DNA from: Gnetum montanum
Lineage: Eukaryota > Streptophyta > Gnetopsida > Gnetales > Gnetaceae
Direction of reading: 5' to 3'
Length of the DNA stretch: 64,000 bases
NCBI GenBank assembly: GCA_015680685.1
Contig: MNCI01003715.1
Location: 834,068-898,067, forward strand
A program made the translations under genes and the position numbers. This document shows positions 21,301 through 31,869 of this stretch, piece after piece. The notes under the pieces were generated by a model. The model made no database searches, was not told the origin of the DNA, and saw nothing but the letters and a program-made list of their open reading frames with translations. Numbering within the stretch: the stretch's first letter is position 1; each line of letters starts with the position of its first letter.

Positions 21301-22716
21301 ACCAATTTCACTGAAGACATGGTAAGTGCCAAGTCATTAACCAGGCAATTGGGTGATCAAATGACTCTAGCAAAAGCCTATGTTGTGATAGCAAAAGAGA
21401 ACAGCAATTTACAGTTAGCTTGGGATTTTAGTGCTCAAATTAGAACCTGTCAACTTCTTTTATCTAAAGCTGCTACACGAGGAAGAGAAGTTACTATGGA
21501 AGAAGCAGAGCCTATTGTCAGAGAGCTGTCAATATTGATATACCAAGCTAAAGAACTTCATTATGATAGTGCAACTATGATAATGAAATTGAAAGCACAA
21601 ATACAAGCGTTAGAAGATAGGGCCAACGCAGCAGCTGTGCAAAGTACAACATTTGGTCAATTAGCCGCAGAAGCTGTTCCCAAGGGTCTCTATTGCCTTG
21701 GCACCAGATTATCTAAGGAATGGTTAAAGAATTACAAACTACAAAAGTACATGGAAGAGCAGAACCAGTCACTAAAACTAACTGATAATCAGCTATATCA
21801 TTTGTGTGTCTTTTCTGATAATGTTTTAGCTACATCTGTGGTTGTGAACTCAACTGTTCAGAATGCTCATCACCCTGAACAACTTGTATTCCATGTTGTC
21901 ACAGATGAAGTCAATTATGAAGCGATGCAAGCTTGGTTTGGTATGAATCAGTTTAGAGGAGCAACTATAGAAGTCAAAAATGTGGATGATTTTAGTTGGT
22001 TAAATGCATCTTATGTTCCAGTGTTGAAACAGCTACAAGATGAGGAAACAAGAAATTACTACTTTAAAGGATCCCAGGATGTTAAGAGTGCAATCAAGTT
22101 CCGCAATCCCAAATATCTTTCCATGCTAAATCACTTAAGGTTTTATATTCCTGAAGTCTATCCTGCCCTTAAAAAGGTAGTCTTTCTGGATGATGATGTT
22201 GTAGTTCAGAAAGATTTAACAGAACTTTTTTCTTTGGACCTGCATGGAAACGTAAATGGTGCAGTGGAAACATGTCTTGAGACATTTCACAGGTACCATA
22301 AATATCTTAACTTTTCTCATCCAAAAATCCGTACCCATTTTGATCCAGATGCTTGTGGATGGGCATTCGGAATGAATATTTTTGACCTTATTGCATGGAA
22401 GAAACTTAATGTTACTAACAGATACCATTATTGGCAAGAGCAAAATGTTGATAGAACTCTCTGGAAATTGGGTACTTTACCCCCTGGCCTACTTACATTC
22501 TACGGTCTTACTGAGCCCATTGATCGTCATTGGCATATACTAGGCCTAGGGTATGATCCAAATGTTGACATGCAGCTCATAGAGAGTGGAACAGTTTTGC
22601 ATTACAATGGAAATATGAAGCCATGGTTGAAATTAGCAATGAGTAGGTATAAGCCATTCTGGGAGAAATATGTAGACTATTCTCATCCATTTATCAGGCA
22701 ATGCAACATTCATTGA
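18200..22716 (+). CDS. GAUT11: GAUT11-like galacturonosyltransferase (GT8), two coding exons
   Basis: Joined exons 18,200-18,355 and 21,265-22,716 give 535 aa, the usual length of GAUT proteins. Residues 1-20 are basic (RRR clusters) and 21-40 form one hydrophobic segment, typical of a type II Golgi membrane anchor. A stem with conserved LAKAYVVIAKE and CQLLLSKAATRG follows, then a GT8 domain from about residue 190. Visible motifs are DDDVVVQKDL (Asp361-363, metal/nucleotide-sugar binding), HGNVNGAVETC, CGWAFGMNIFDL, LGTLPPGLL and HYNGNMKPW (His498-Trp506). Known role of the family: transfer of galacturonic acid from UDP-GalA in pectin (homogalacturonan) synthesis in the Golgi. Overall match is closest to the Arabidopsis GAUT10/GAUT11 pair; the exact orthology is inferred. 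Both splice sites are GT-AG and keep the frame at phase 0. Confidence 0.93.
18356..21264 (+). other. GAUT11-like intron 1 (2.9 kb)
   Basis: GT at 18,356 and AG at 21,263-21,264 (TTTATTTCTTACAG). It is AT-rich and has no host exon of this gene. It holds a short antisense open frame with methyltransferase-like sequence (18,958-19,152). No repeat of note otherwise. Confidence 0.8.
18958..19152 (-). pseudogene. Possible class I SAM-methyltransferase fragment (Methyltransf_16-like)
   Basis: 64 codons on the minus strand include VFDLVVCANMYYELVKDYHLLEDITRKLL. This resembles the FDxVxxAD..Y..L...L..LL segment of METTL21/CaM-lysine-methyltransferase type proteins. On the minus strand it is preceded by a pyrimidine-rich TTCCTTTGCAG, like a splice acceptor. 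No SAM-binding motif or other exon was found nearby, so it would be a stray exon or gene fragment inside the GAUT intron. The similarity is judged by eye and weak. Confidence 0.28.
21265..22716 (+). CDS. GAUT11: GAUT11-like coding exon 2
   Basis: 484 codons including the TGA stop at 22,714-22,716. It holds the stem and the entire GT8 catalytic domain without interruption. The frame is open from the acceptor: 18 codons precede the first internal Met, and they include the family TNFTED segment. Confidence 0.93.
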   Translation, partial: RERALRRRVTESTNFTEDMVSAKSLTRQLGDQMTLAKAYVVIAKENSNLQLAWDFSAQIRTCQLLLSKAATRGREVTMEEAEPIVRELSILIYQAKELHYDSATMIMKLKAQIQALEDRANAAAVQSTTFGQLAAEAVPKGLYCLGTRLSKEWLKNYKLQKYMEEQNQSLKLTDNQLYHLCVFSDNVLATSVVVNSTVQNAHHPEQLVFHVVTDEVNYEAMQAWFGMNQFRGATIEVKNVDDFSWLNASYVPVLKQLQDEETRNYYFKGSQDVKSAIKFRNPKYLSMLNHLRFYIPEVYPALKKVVFLDDDVVVQKDLTELFSLDLHGNVNGAVETCLETFHRYHKYLNFSHPKIRTHFDPDACGWAFGMNIFDLIAWKKLNVTNRYHYWQEQNVDRTLWKLGTLPPGLLTFYGLTEPIDRHWHILGLGYDPNVDMQLIESGTVLHYNGNMKPWLKLAMSRYKPFWEKYVDYSHPFIRQCNIH

Positions 22717-25265
22717 TGCTTAATTGACTCTTCCCATTTTGTTTTCTGGAAATTTTGAAATTCATTTTTTTTCTTTGCCTTTTATTTTTCCATTAAAGGC
22801 TAAAATGAAATTGATGATGATGACTTATGCATTTCTTGGTGATTTAGTTGACAGTCCTGTAATGTTGATGTATTAGTGTTTACCATGCTAAGTTAATCAG
22901 TTAAGAGACAAGCTTTATTTATTTTCCCTGTAGATTGTAGTGGCTTTTTGGTGTAAGAATGTCAAAGAGGAGGATTCTGAGTTTTTGGAGTCAACCAATC
23001 TTGTATTGTATCTTCCCTTGCAATCTGGATAGTTGGTTAAATGCTGACAGTGATCAAATAGGTACATAGCGACAATATCATGCTTAATTATATATCTAAG
23101 ATTGCTCTAATAGGGCAAGTCGAGAAGTTGTCATATGCCACTCTGGAAATCAATCAATTACTTATGTCAAGAAGTTTAGGAAAGTTGTATTCTTGTGCCA
23201 AGAAAGAAGTTTAGGAAATATGGCATGTTTTAAAGAAATTGATAAACTTGTGGACTTGTATGCCGTTTTGGAACTATATTTCAATTAGCTTTGCTCCTTC
23301 CCTGAATTTCAGTATCTATTTAAATCTGGAATATTCAAGTTTTACGGTATTTCTGGAACAGTGAAAACTTAATATGGTAGTCATCTTGAGGCATTTGGAA
23401 TTGCCAAGTCCATAATACTCAGTAAAGTTGATTTTTACACGTGAACTTAATGTCAGCCTACGGAATCTTCAGGTTACACTTAATAGATAGAAAAAAATGA
23501 GCGTGAGAGAAGTAGATTTGCTAGAAACGCTTTCCTATCTTCCCATTAATAGTTCGTGTTTAAATATGTGCTAGGAATAGTTGGATAGATAATTATAAGA
23601 TTAATATTTCTTTATGTGGAAATAGTTGGGCAAAGGTTTTTATTGTCATGATCTTAACCTTGTTTCGTATGGGGATGGGTACATGAGTTTTCTTTTCTCA
23701 TTTTCCTTAATCAAGAGTTAAAGGTTAATTCATTTGCAATTTTGTGCTTTAATAGTTGGTCAAAGCCTATAATAGTATACAAAAAACAATAAGAGTTATG
23801 ATTTACATGCTACAAGTTTCATTGAGATATGAAAAAAATTAATAAAAATAGTTATACTGCAAAGTAATTACTTCTCTTAATCTCATGTAGGATAGGTGGA
23901 TGAGGGAGTGGGTGGGCAAGCTTAAGGTCAATGTAAGAAAGGTCATTCATTATATGACCCCATAGGCATGTAGCATGGGACTTCTTAGTTATATGACACG
24001 GGTCTGAAATAAGTGAAACATAGGTACACCTCAAGATTTATAGAAGTTTATAACTCAGTGCTATCTAATAGAATTGAACTTGTGACTTGAGATTATATGA
24101 CATGTGCTCAAGTGGTTAGCTTTTTATCTTGTTAGGTAAGAGGTTGTCAATTTTGGTTATACTTAGGCATCATGAAATTCCTATATAATTTATTTGAAGT
24201 ATGATGTTGGTTTCTAAACTATCATGTTGCCTATATGTTTTGAGGTGTACTTATAGTCATTTTTTTAGGTTCCTTACATTAAACTAGGAATGTATATAAT
24301 TAAAGTATTGAGTTTGCTTAAATAATAATTTTTTGTGAAAAAAAACTTGTTAAATGTAGTTTATTAATTAAGAATTGTGACTTGCATTGTACAAGTTCTA
24401 AGTTTAATTTTAATAATTTATGATGAATCACTATTTCAAATAAGTTTATATGTTATAGTTTAATTGAAATTTATTTTTAAGAAAATAGATAACCTTCGTT
24501 ATATTGTTGTTGAGTCGTAGCAAAATGTTTGACAAAAGTAAGTACATCATCCTAATAAAAAAAATCTTACAATAGTTCATGAACACATAAAAGAGATAAA
24601 ATTTTAAAAGATATTAGTGAAGGCCTAACTATTTTGCAAATATCATTTCAAGTTTTTATCTTTTTAACTATTCCTAAAAAGCCTTCCCTATATGGTAGGA
24701 AAAAGGTGGAGGAAGTGTTGGAACCCCAAAATAATTTAACTATAGGTACACCTCAAAATAAATAGCTAACATGATGCCTTAAAATAGTCATATGGGAATA
24801 TGACAATATAACTAGCAACCTCTTTCCTAACAAGACTTTTAAGATGGGAAAAGAATCAAGCCTTCCTCATTTTTAAAAGTGTTCTCTTAAAATATAATAA
24901 TACATAAAAAATTATATATCTTAATTAGATTGAAGTACATTTGTTAATTACAAATCGAACTCATGTACTCATCCTCCATATTCTGCACTATATTAACCAT
25001 TGTTTATAAACTAAAAATTTCTTTTATAATATGTCAAATCATACCACAATGCCAAAGTTGCTATCTATAAAGATTCTAGTTGATATTTTTATTAAAATGG
25101 CATATATGAGATATATTGTCAAGAACTAAGCTTGTTTAGATGTTAATACTTAATAAGCTTAACTATATTATGTGAAGTTGATTGCATTGTTGCAACAGTG
25201 AATTTAAAAAAGAATATTGATAAAATAAATGATTTATAGTCTTTGGTCCATATCAAAAGAAAGTG
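22717..25265. other. Intergenic, AT-rich, with SINE-like remnants
   Basis: The GAUT 3' UTR presumably covers the first few hundred bases. No clear AATAAA site was singled out. No gene is seen. A tRNA-related repeat is at 24,003-24,120 and a tail-like fragment at 24,718-24,770. Confidence 0.6.
24003..24120 (-). repeat. SINE-like repeat, uninterrupted relative of the LARD target site
   Basis: Plus strand GAAATAAGTGAAACATAGG through TTATAGAAGTTTATAACTC matches the sequence obtained by removing 9,789-16,347 and one target copy from the LARD locus. The minus strand then reads AGTCACAAGTTCAATTCTA, a B-box-like piece. Confidence 0.65.
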
Positions 25266-25269
25266 CACC

Positions 25270-25445
25270 TTTTAAAGGATCATCACCTACAGGCTCAATG
25301 CTCATCCCACTAAGGTATGGTCTTGGAAGGACAATACATGGGCAAAAACCTAACCTCTTTCGAGTGGCTATACTTAGGCTTGAATTTAAGTCCTATGACT
25401 TGTGAAACAAGCACCTTACCAATGCTCCTATCATCCTATATTATC
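25270..25445 (-). repeat. tRNA-related SINE, copy 1
   Basis: The minus strand reads GGAGCATTGGTAAGGTGCTTGTTTCACAAGTC (A-box region), then TTCAAGCCTAAG, then a body ending AATGCTCATCCC / GGCTCAATG on the plus strand. It is homologous to 54,836-54,990 (minus) and 55,135-55,335 (plus). Confidence 0.65.
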
Positions 25446-25586
25446 CCCTACTCTAAAGATATTCTTTGGTAGCCTTTCCATCATGGGTTTTATTATAAAC
25501 AATTTTAATTGTCATCTCGAAATCGTATCCTTAAAATAACTATAAAATTGAACTTGATTCACCTAATTTTAAGTTTTATAAGCTTG

Positions 25587-26450
25587 TGATAAGTGGTTGG
25601 GCATTCCAACACTCCACCATACAAGTCATGAGTGCACGCACATGACCAAATTGTAATTTGTGGATGGACAATGTAGGTATGCTAGTGGTTGATAGTTGGT
25701 TCACGATCATTGTCTTCTCATGTTGAGGTAGTGAAGTGCGACTAGTATGGTTTAACTCTCAATGAGGCATATGATATCATGATGTTGTTGGCTCAAATTA
25801 GTCCTAAGTGCTTCCATAATGAAAATGAGAATAACATTTAAATCTAAGTGATAATTGAAATGTAAATCTATTCTAGCCTATGGCAATAAGCATCCATTCT
25901 TGGCTTGCCATACACACCCTAGGCTCATGTAACCGTTACTAGGATTACTAAGTGAATTCACTACTAAGCGAATCAAGTGAAGTTACTACTAAGTTACCAA
26001 ATGATTACATTTAACGCTCAAAACCAATTGAGCTTATACCAGCTTACTAAGAGACATTGGTAAAGTAAAGTTTTCAAGAAATGTAACTGACATAAAAGTA
26101 AACATGCTCGAAAGTAAAATTAATCTAAGTAAAGTAAACTAAGGTTTTTGTTGCAATGGTAAGAAATAATCTCGATCTTTATTGTTAGTCATGAATTGTG
26201 TCTAGGCAAAAACTACTTGAATAAAGACTCTGTCCAATTGTTATTAGTTACCACACTACAGGTATTCACTTCTAGCTCTAACTCTTAGTGTAACTCACGG
26301 AAAGAAATTGCAAAAATTTCACTAAGTATTGTGCAAAAGTTGTTCCAATGCAATGGTGGGTTGGTCTTTATAATCACAACTACGACCCACTACATCTTTC
26401 TACGATGCTGTAAGTAGAGCTATGATATCGTAGATGTGATATCGCATCAT
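25587..26450 (+). mobile_element. Diverged LTR, family A copy 2 (solo or fragment)
   Basis: Begins TGATAAGTGGTTGGGCATTC and shares ordered blocks with 63,295-64,000: ACTC.ACCATACAA, GAGGCATATGAT, TTCTCAATCTTTATTG-like and CTCGAACAAAG/TTGAATAAAG-like segments. The right edge is not clear; about 26,450 is an estimate. No internal retrotransposon region flanks it, so a solo LTR is likely. Confidence 0.6.
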
Positions 26451-27105
26451 TTGGCTTAATGGATTTTATCAGCTTGTTTTAATTAATAAGTGGAAGTTTG
26501 ATTCTAGTTCCAAATTTTATTCGTCAAAGAAGCATATTATAGAACACTAAGGTTTAATAGGTTTTTAGCATAGTGTAAGGATTTGCAATAATAATCATTA
26601 TCAACATCTTAATGCTTTTATCTCATTTATGATGGGTTAACCATTAAGGTAGGTGAAGGATTTTTTAATAATGAGAGCATTTTAAAAAGTTATAGCATAT
26701 ATAAAAATATTTCATCCTCTACAATCTTGTGGTCTACTCCATTGAAATTAATGGAGAGGCTTCTTCAAATGATTAAACCATTAAAAGATCCTTTATTTTT
26801 TTCAATCTTCCATGATTTGAAATTTTAATTAATGTGTTAAATATTCAAAGTTAAAATCATAATCATTTAGGTTTTATTATTTAATACCTAATATGCTTGT
26901 GTGAAAAATTAGATAAGAGTTATTAATCAATTAGTAAGGCATTGTTCACTGGGTTAAAGAATGTAGCTTTTGGTTTACAAGTCACAAGCCAGTTATAATG
27001 GATATGCTAGGTTGACATACTCTTATGTTCTAGTTAAATTTATCCAATAATCATATATTCAAAATATATGTTTAAAATATTACTCTAATACTAATGGTGA
27101 TATAT
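26451..27105. other. Intergenic AT-rich stretch, nothing recognised
   Basis: No open frame with domain support on either strand and no clear repeat structure. Confidence 0.6.
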
Positions 27106-27108
27106 TAA

Positions 27109-27351
27109 ACTAGCTAAGTTATATATTTATAATATATATCTATAAATTGGCCGATAGAATCTTATTAGTTTACAAATAAAAAGTTCTTTGAGTAAAAAAT
27201 TTCACGACTTCTGCACGAAGAACAAGATTTAAAAACCCAAATTTTCATGCCTTCTGGATGAAGAACAAGAGTTCTGTACCTTATTTTTCCTAAGGATGGG
27301 TTTTTTGAAAAAACAAATTCCATGAATTAGTGTATGCTCTCACCCTCGGCT
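27109..27351. mobile_element. MITE-like element, cut by an N gap
   Basis: Left end ACTAGCTAAGTTATATATTT with TATATATCTATAAATTGGCCGA matches the ends of the 38,153-38,375 element and the fragment at about 36,793. The matching right terminal repeat is missing: the sequence stops at the N at 27,352. Confidence 0.5.
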
Positions 27352-27352
27352 N
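27352..27352. other. Single N (assembly join)
   Basis: One ambiguous base, with no TIR completion of the neighbouring MITE-like element. Just after it, ATTTAAACATAACA is repeated twice. Confidence 0.9.
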
Positions 27353-27550
27353 GCGATGATTTAAACATAACAGATTTAAACATAACATATAGAAATATTA
27401 TAAGACCATGGAATACTTTATTGAATGATCATAAACATGTCGTAATACAACAAAAATGATCAATGTACAAACTTGCGTAATTGAAAATGTATAGTTACAA
27501 ATGATTTGACATTCAAAATGGTAAAAATTATTTGATAGAAAAGAATGAGA

Positions 27551-28080
27551 TCATTCTTCATTTGATTTAATGTGTTGCTCTTCATCCAATCTACTTTGAA
27601 GGTGCGAAACCTTAAATATCTTGATATATCTTTCTTTGGAGATCGGAGGGAATATGTTCAAATTGTCAATACTCCTCACTCGAGATAATGCCACAAATGT
27701 AAGACCTGTTGTCTCTCTGCTACCAACATCTATATAGGCTTTCTCCAATGTCATTCCCTGTGACTTATGTATCGTTAAAGCCCATGCTAATCTAAGTGGT
27801 AGTTGGCGAGATCCTCCACGTATGATTGGTGGAATGGGTACTTGTCAAGGATGTTCATTATCATACGGTACTCCAATATAGGAGTCAAACTCAATGATAA
27901 CATATGATGGCAACTGTGGAGGTTGACAATGTGTACTATATATTATTTTCTTAATGATTCCCAATGCACCATTAACTAATCCTGCTTCTGGCCATAGATT
28001 AACAGTGAGCATAACCCTTGCATTCTCACAAATGAACACTACTTGGTCCAATTCTCTTTCTGAATCATCTCAAAAGCATT
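27551..28080 (-). pseudogene. PIF1-type helicase C-terminus (Helitron or PIF1 relic)
   Basis: The minus frame reads LDQVVFICENARVMLTVNLW, then PEAGLVNGALGIIKKI, an in-frame stop at about 27,845, then PLRLAWALTIHKSQGMTLEK followed by FVALSRVRS (about 27,790-27,690). These are the C-terminal helicase motifs V-VI of PIF1 helicases, which in plants are mostly carried by Helitron transposons. Upstream helicase motifs (Walker A/B) were not found, and the reading frame ends at 27,551. The piece is 5'-truncated, and no Helitron 3' hairpin was identified. Confidence 0.85.
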
Positions 28081-29330
28081 GAGGATGAAGAACAGATTAC
28101 CCATCTTTGGCTCACATTCCAATGAATTATAATATTAATTGTAATCTGCTGATTGTTTTGTTTCAAATTGACCCTATTTACTTGAGGCATTACATTAATG
28201 ATGTTTTCAACCTTTTTTGAAAATGTGTTGAGGCTTTGTAACCATCCAACAAATCCTTTGTAATTTCCTAGATGTAATTAAAATTTCCAATTTTCAAGTT
28301 TTCAATACTAAATGGAAGAAGAGAAGATTATATAAACCTTTTGCTACAATATTATATTTTTGTCTCAAATATTCAGTCTAAGGGCAACTAAAAAAGAACA
28401 TATGGCTCATCCTTAAGATCTCTTGAACTGCATAGCCTACTTGTTTTTTTTTTCTCTAAGATAAGTTTTTCTCTATGAATTTCCTCTAAGATAAGTTTCC
28501 AAATACAATTTTTCTTGCCTTCTAGATTTGACCATAACTTTAACTTTGTTAGAACCCGTTGTTGAACAACTTATGAATGTTTTTTAGATTTCTTTGTATC
28601 TCTTCCAATGAAATATTCAAGTCTTTAATCCTTGTATCCCATCTCCAGTCTTGTGTCTTTAAGAACTTCTTTAAGAACTGCTTTAGACTGTTTTAGATAG
28701 CTTCAGCTTGGGTGTTTGTACTTTTACCTTTAATTCATCAATTTTGTACCCTTTGAATAACCTCCTATTTTTTAGCACTAAGACCTAGTCTTCAAATGGT
28801 GCATCCATAGCACAATAGGATAAATGATTGTCTAAAAGATTTATTTTTTGATCTTAGTGATGCAAAAGCTAATGTTTTTATGGTGATACTTTTGTAAAAT
28901 CAAAGCCAGTGAACATGATACCTTGATGATATCTAGTGTCATCGTGTTTGGACCCTTATTTCATCCATCCTTATGAAATTTTAGAAGACCACATTACAAC
29001 ATTTTTCTTATCTACTTGTAAATGTGCATTTTGAGAATCAATAGAAATTTCTATATTAATAAAAGAAGCAACGATTTCATTTCAGCATTGGCTGAAGAAG
29101 TTGGGAGTAACATAGAATTCCTTGTAGAGAAATCATATCCTTTAGAGAAAATTGAAGAGAGAAAAAAGGGAATTCTGAAATTTAAAATTAGTTCAGTAGA
29201 TCCAAGAAGTCTCACCGAACAGAAATAAAAATTTTAGTTTCAATTTCATATGTGACAGAATAAATAATATTTATAAAAAATTACAATTTGAATAAAAATA
29301 CGTGAACCCAAACCCTAAAACATGGGTTGT
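28081..29330. other. Intergenic; possible very decayed LINE on the minus strand
   Basis: No intact gene. On the minus strand around 28,560-28,400 a few words (KLWSNLEGKKN-like, then EEIHREKLILEKKK) recall the region before the zf-RVT domain of plant LINEs, with many stops. Too weak to name. Confidence 0.25.
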
Positions 29331-29424
29331 AAGTGTAGTGTGGCTGGTCAACTCGTTGTTAATATTTAACATTTTANGAAGTGTAGTGTGGCTGGTCAAC
29401 TCGTTGTTAATATTTAACATTTTA
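29331..29424. repeat. 46-bp exact direct duplication flanking an N
   Basis: 29,331-29,376 and 29,379-29,424 are identical (start AAGTGTAGTGTGGCTGGTCA), separated only by N at 29,377 and one G. This is the pattern of an unmerged contig overlap. Confidence 0.9.
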
Positions 29425-30850
29425 ATATTATATTATTACATGTTAAAATTTTTATCCTTGCGCAGATTTTGAACCTGAATTACTATTACTTAAAAAAAAT
29501 GTTTCTATTTTTTAGCACCACTGCAGTTACGCTTTATTTACAAATTACAATTATTTATGTTTTCCCTGCAATCTTTCATCCTTAACGGAACACGCTACAC
29601 GTTACGTTTTGATTTATACCACTTTTCTGGGACAAAGAAAATGAGTTGGCCATTTCAAACACTGCTTCTGTCCTGTGTAGCTCGGATTCACAAGTCAGCC
29701 ATCCTTAGAACTTGTAAACGGAAAACATTGTTTTTAGAATTATGATAGAAAATAACATATCAACTGATGAATTGGTTTAGATGTATTTCGTTATTTCCTT
29801 AATACGCAATGAAAGTTTTACTGGAACAAGGACTCACGGTAACATTCCATGCTGCTCGTCTGGATTTCAGCGGTCACAGAATGAAAGATATTTAGTAATT
29901 GCAAAGAACCCCATGTCTGCGCCAACTCAGGCTTTGTCTGCAAAATTCAATGGAAGAATCAATGCCATGTCCTGGTATTTTTCGACCGCTCTTACCTCAG
30001 CGAAAAATTTGTGCGTTGCGTCACTGCCAACCACGAAGTTTCTTGGCTTTTGCCAACGGACGTATCCTTTCATAAAAAAAATAATGATTAAGAAAAAGGA
30101 AAGAAAATGAATGAAAGTTGGAAAGATCTGCCAATAGATTTTAATTTTCCATTTTGACTTAGAAGATTTACTGGTGTATGCTTTGTCAGAGATTATTTTT
30201 AATAAAGATAGCAGTGCAAACAATGTTGAAGGGTGTTGCCGTTATTCATCATAAAACTATAGTGGTAATGACTAATGACTTATATGGTTTTTTTCTTGCT
30301 TGCTTACTTTTCATCTGAGTGTTTTTTTCATGTTTGATTATATTGCTATTTGCAGTTTGATACCATTGGCTGCCTTAGCTTCTTCCGGGCTAGCTTTTGT
30401 TTCAGACATTTTGTTTTGTGCTTCTAAGCAAAAATAATGATTTGTGGAGCAAAAAATCACGTGGTTTTCTCTTATTGTTCTACAGTCTTTATGATACGAT
30501 TCAGACTAACTATTTTCCTTCGCAATGACCATTGATAGGTTGAACAGCATTATTTTCAATTGCTGCCTTACTGGGTTACAAAGACGACTTCTCTCGCGCT
30601 AAAGACATTTCCTCTATCTTATTGAATTTTTGAAGAAATCTTTTCAGAAAATTGATCGGCAAAAAGACTTGAAAGAACGGTGGCTGTATGTCCAAGGGAT
30701 AGAGGCTGCGTAGTTCTAAGTTCTAATTTAGGAATTTCTGTTTTCCTTAATCATGGGATTAGCCTCTACATATATTTAAACATAAAAAAAATAAAACAAA
30801 AAGGTCACCACCAACTTATTTTCATGCCACACGCAACGCCACTACCAACT
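29425..30850. other. Intergenic stretch, nothing recognised
   Basis: Short open frames on both strands overlap each other and carry no domain. No repeat structure was recognised. Confidence 0.5.
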
Positions 30851-30864
30851 TCAAGAAATTTTTT

Positions 30865-31155
30865 TCAGAACCTTATGCAACTCAAACTTCCTGCTCTGAG
30901 AACATCCAGATGGAGCGGATTCCTGCTCTGGAGGCGCTGCCCGATTTCTGCAAGCGTTAGCTTGGCGTCTGGACCCTCCGCCGCGAGAATATCTGGAATG
31001 CCCAGCTTTAAGGCTGCCATCGCCGTGAACGTTTCTGCAAATGCAAAAATGAATAGCCACGCAGCCTTCTGACCCTCTACTTCCTCCACTTCCTCCTCCT
31101 TGCTTGCGAAAAATCCTCGCAGTCCCTTGCACCATTTTTCATTCCCATTTTTCAT
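30865..31155 (-). pseudogene. Plant O-methyltransferase N-terminal (dimerisation) fragment
   Basis: 96 codons from an ATG at 31,155: a charged leader, then AWLFIFAFAETFTAMAALKL, GIPDILAAEG and LTLAEIGQRLQSRNP, ending LHLDVLRAGSL before a stop. The pattern is the winged-helix dimerisation domain of caffeic acid/flavonoid-type plant O-methyltransferases (usually followed by LDRMLRxLxS). The SAM-binding catalytic domain is not found downstream on the minus strand (30,860 to about 29,500). It is either a first exon whose partner lies far away or, more likely, an orphan gene fragment. Confidence 0.6.
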
Positions 31156-31535
31156 TCCAGTTTGCTACTCGTGTTTTTCGATGCTTCTGCGTTTCTGTTC
31201 GTTGCTGTGCACTCGGATTTAAGGGCGACGCTGCACATCTGCCCGTGTCGGCCTCTCCCACGCACATCTTGTGACCTTTGTACACCACTGTGCAGCACCG
31301 TGGTATGGCTGCCACATCATCTGCGGATGACTGCGATTCTTATCAGAAATATTTACGTCCCTCTCAAGCTAATGGCCATGGCATATTTGCATTGTAGACT
31401 ATGCAACATCGTGACATGGCTGCTGAAGATCCTGTAGCAGTGTAGCAGAGCAAAAACTGTTAAGAGGGTAGGCCGCGGCTCTGAGAGATCTCCTGGTCAT
31501 GGTGCAGCAGAGACTGCGGTTCTAACACGGTTTCA
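31156..31535. other. GC-richer intergenic segment, possible promoter side of the O-methyltransferase fragment
   Basis: No domain-bearing frame. Base composition is richer in G and C than the flanks. Confidence 0.35.
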
Positions 31536-31539
31536 GCCA

Positions 31540-31800
31540 CAACGTTATGCACAAAATTGTGTTACCAAAATGGCTGTCTAAATTTTATTACACGTCAGTG
31601 TTATGTACAAAGTTGAGTTACCGAAATTGTCTGTTTGGAATTTTATTACACGTCATGATGCACAAAATTGTGTTACCGAAATGGCCTGTGTAGAATTTTA
31701 GTTACAGCGTGATGCACAAAGTTGCATTACGGAAATGGTTTGGAATTTTAGTTACACATCAGCGTTGTGCACAAAGTTGCGTTACCCAAATGGATCGTGG
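31540..31800. repeat. Minisatellite, about five units of 53-57 bp
   Basis: The unit is built around GTTATGCACAAAATTGTGTT, then ACCGAAATGG, then AATTTTATTACACGTCA. Starts lie near 31,544, 31,600, 31,657, 31,711 and 31,764. Units are diverged and of unequal length. Shorter related words continue to about 31,865. Confidence 0.75.
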
Positions 31801-31869
31801 AAAAGTCAACGTTGATCAACGTTACGTACAAAAAATTAATTTTTACGCACGAAAAATTAGCGTTACCAG

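Noticed and set aside
29022-29228. 68-codon plus-strand frame
   Set aside because: No family resemblance and no supporting context. AT-rich intergenic chance frame.
31540-31800. CRISPR-like array
   Set aside because: Plant nuclear context; units are contiguous, diverged tandem repeats with no unique spacers.
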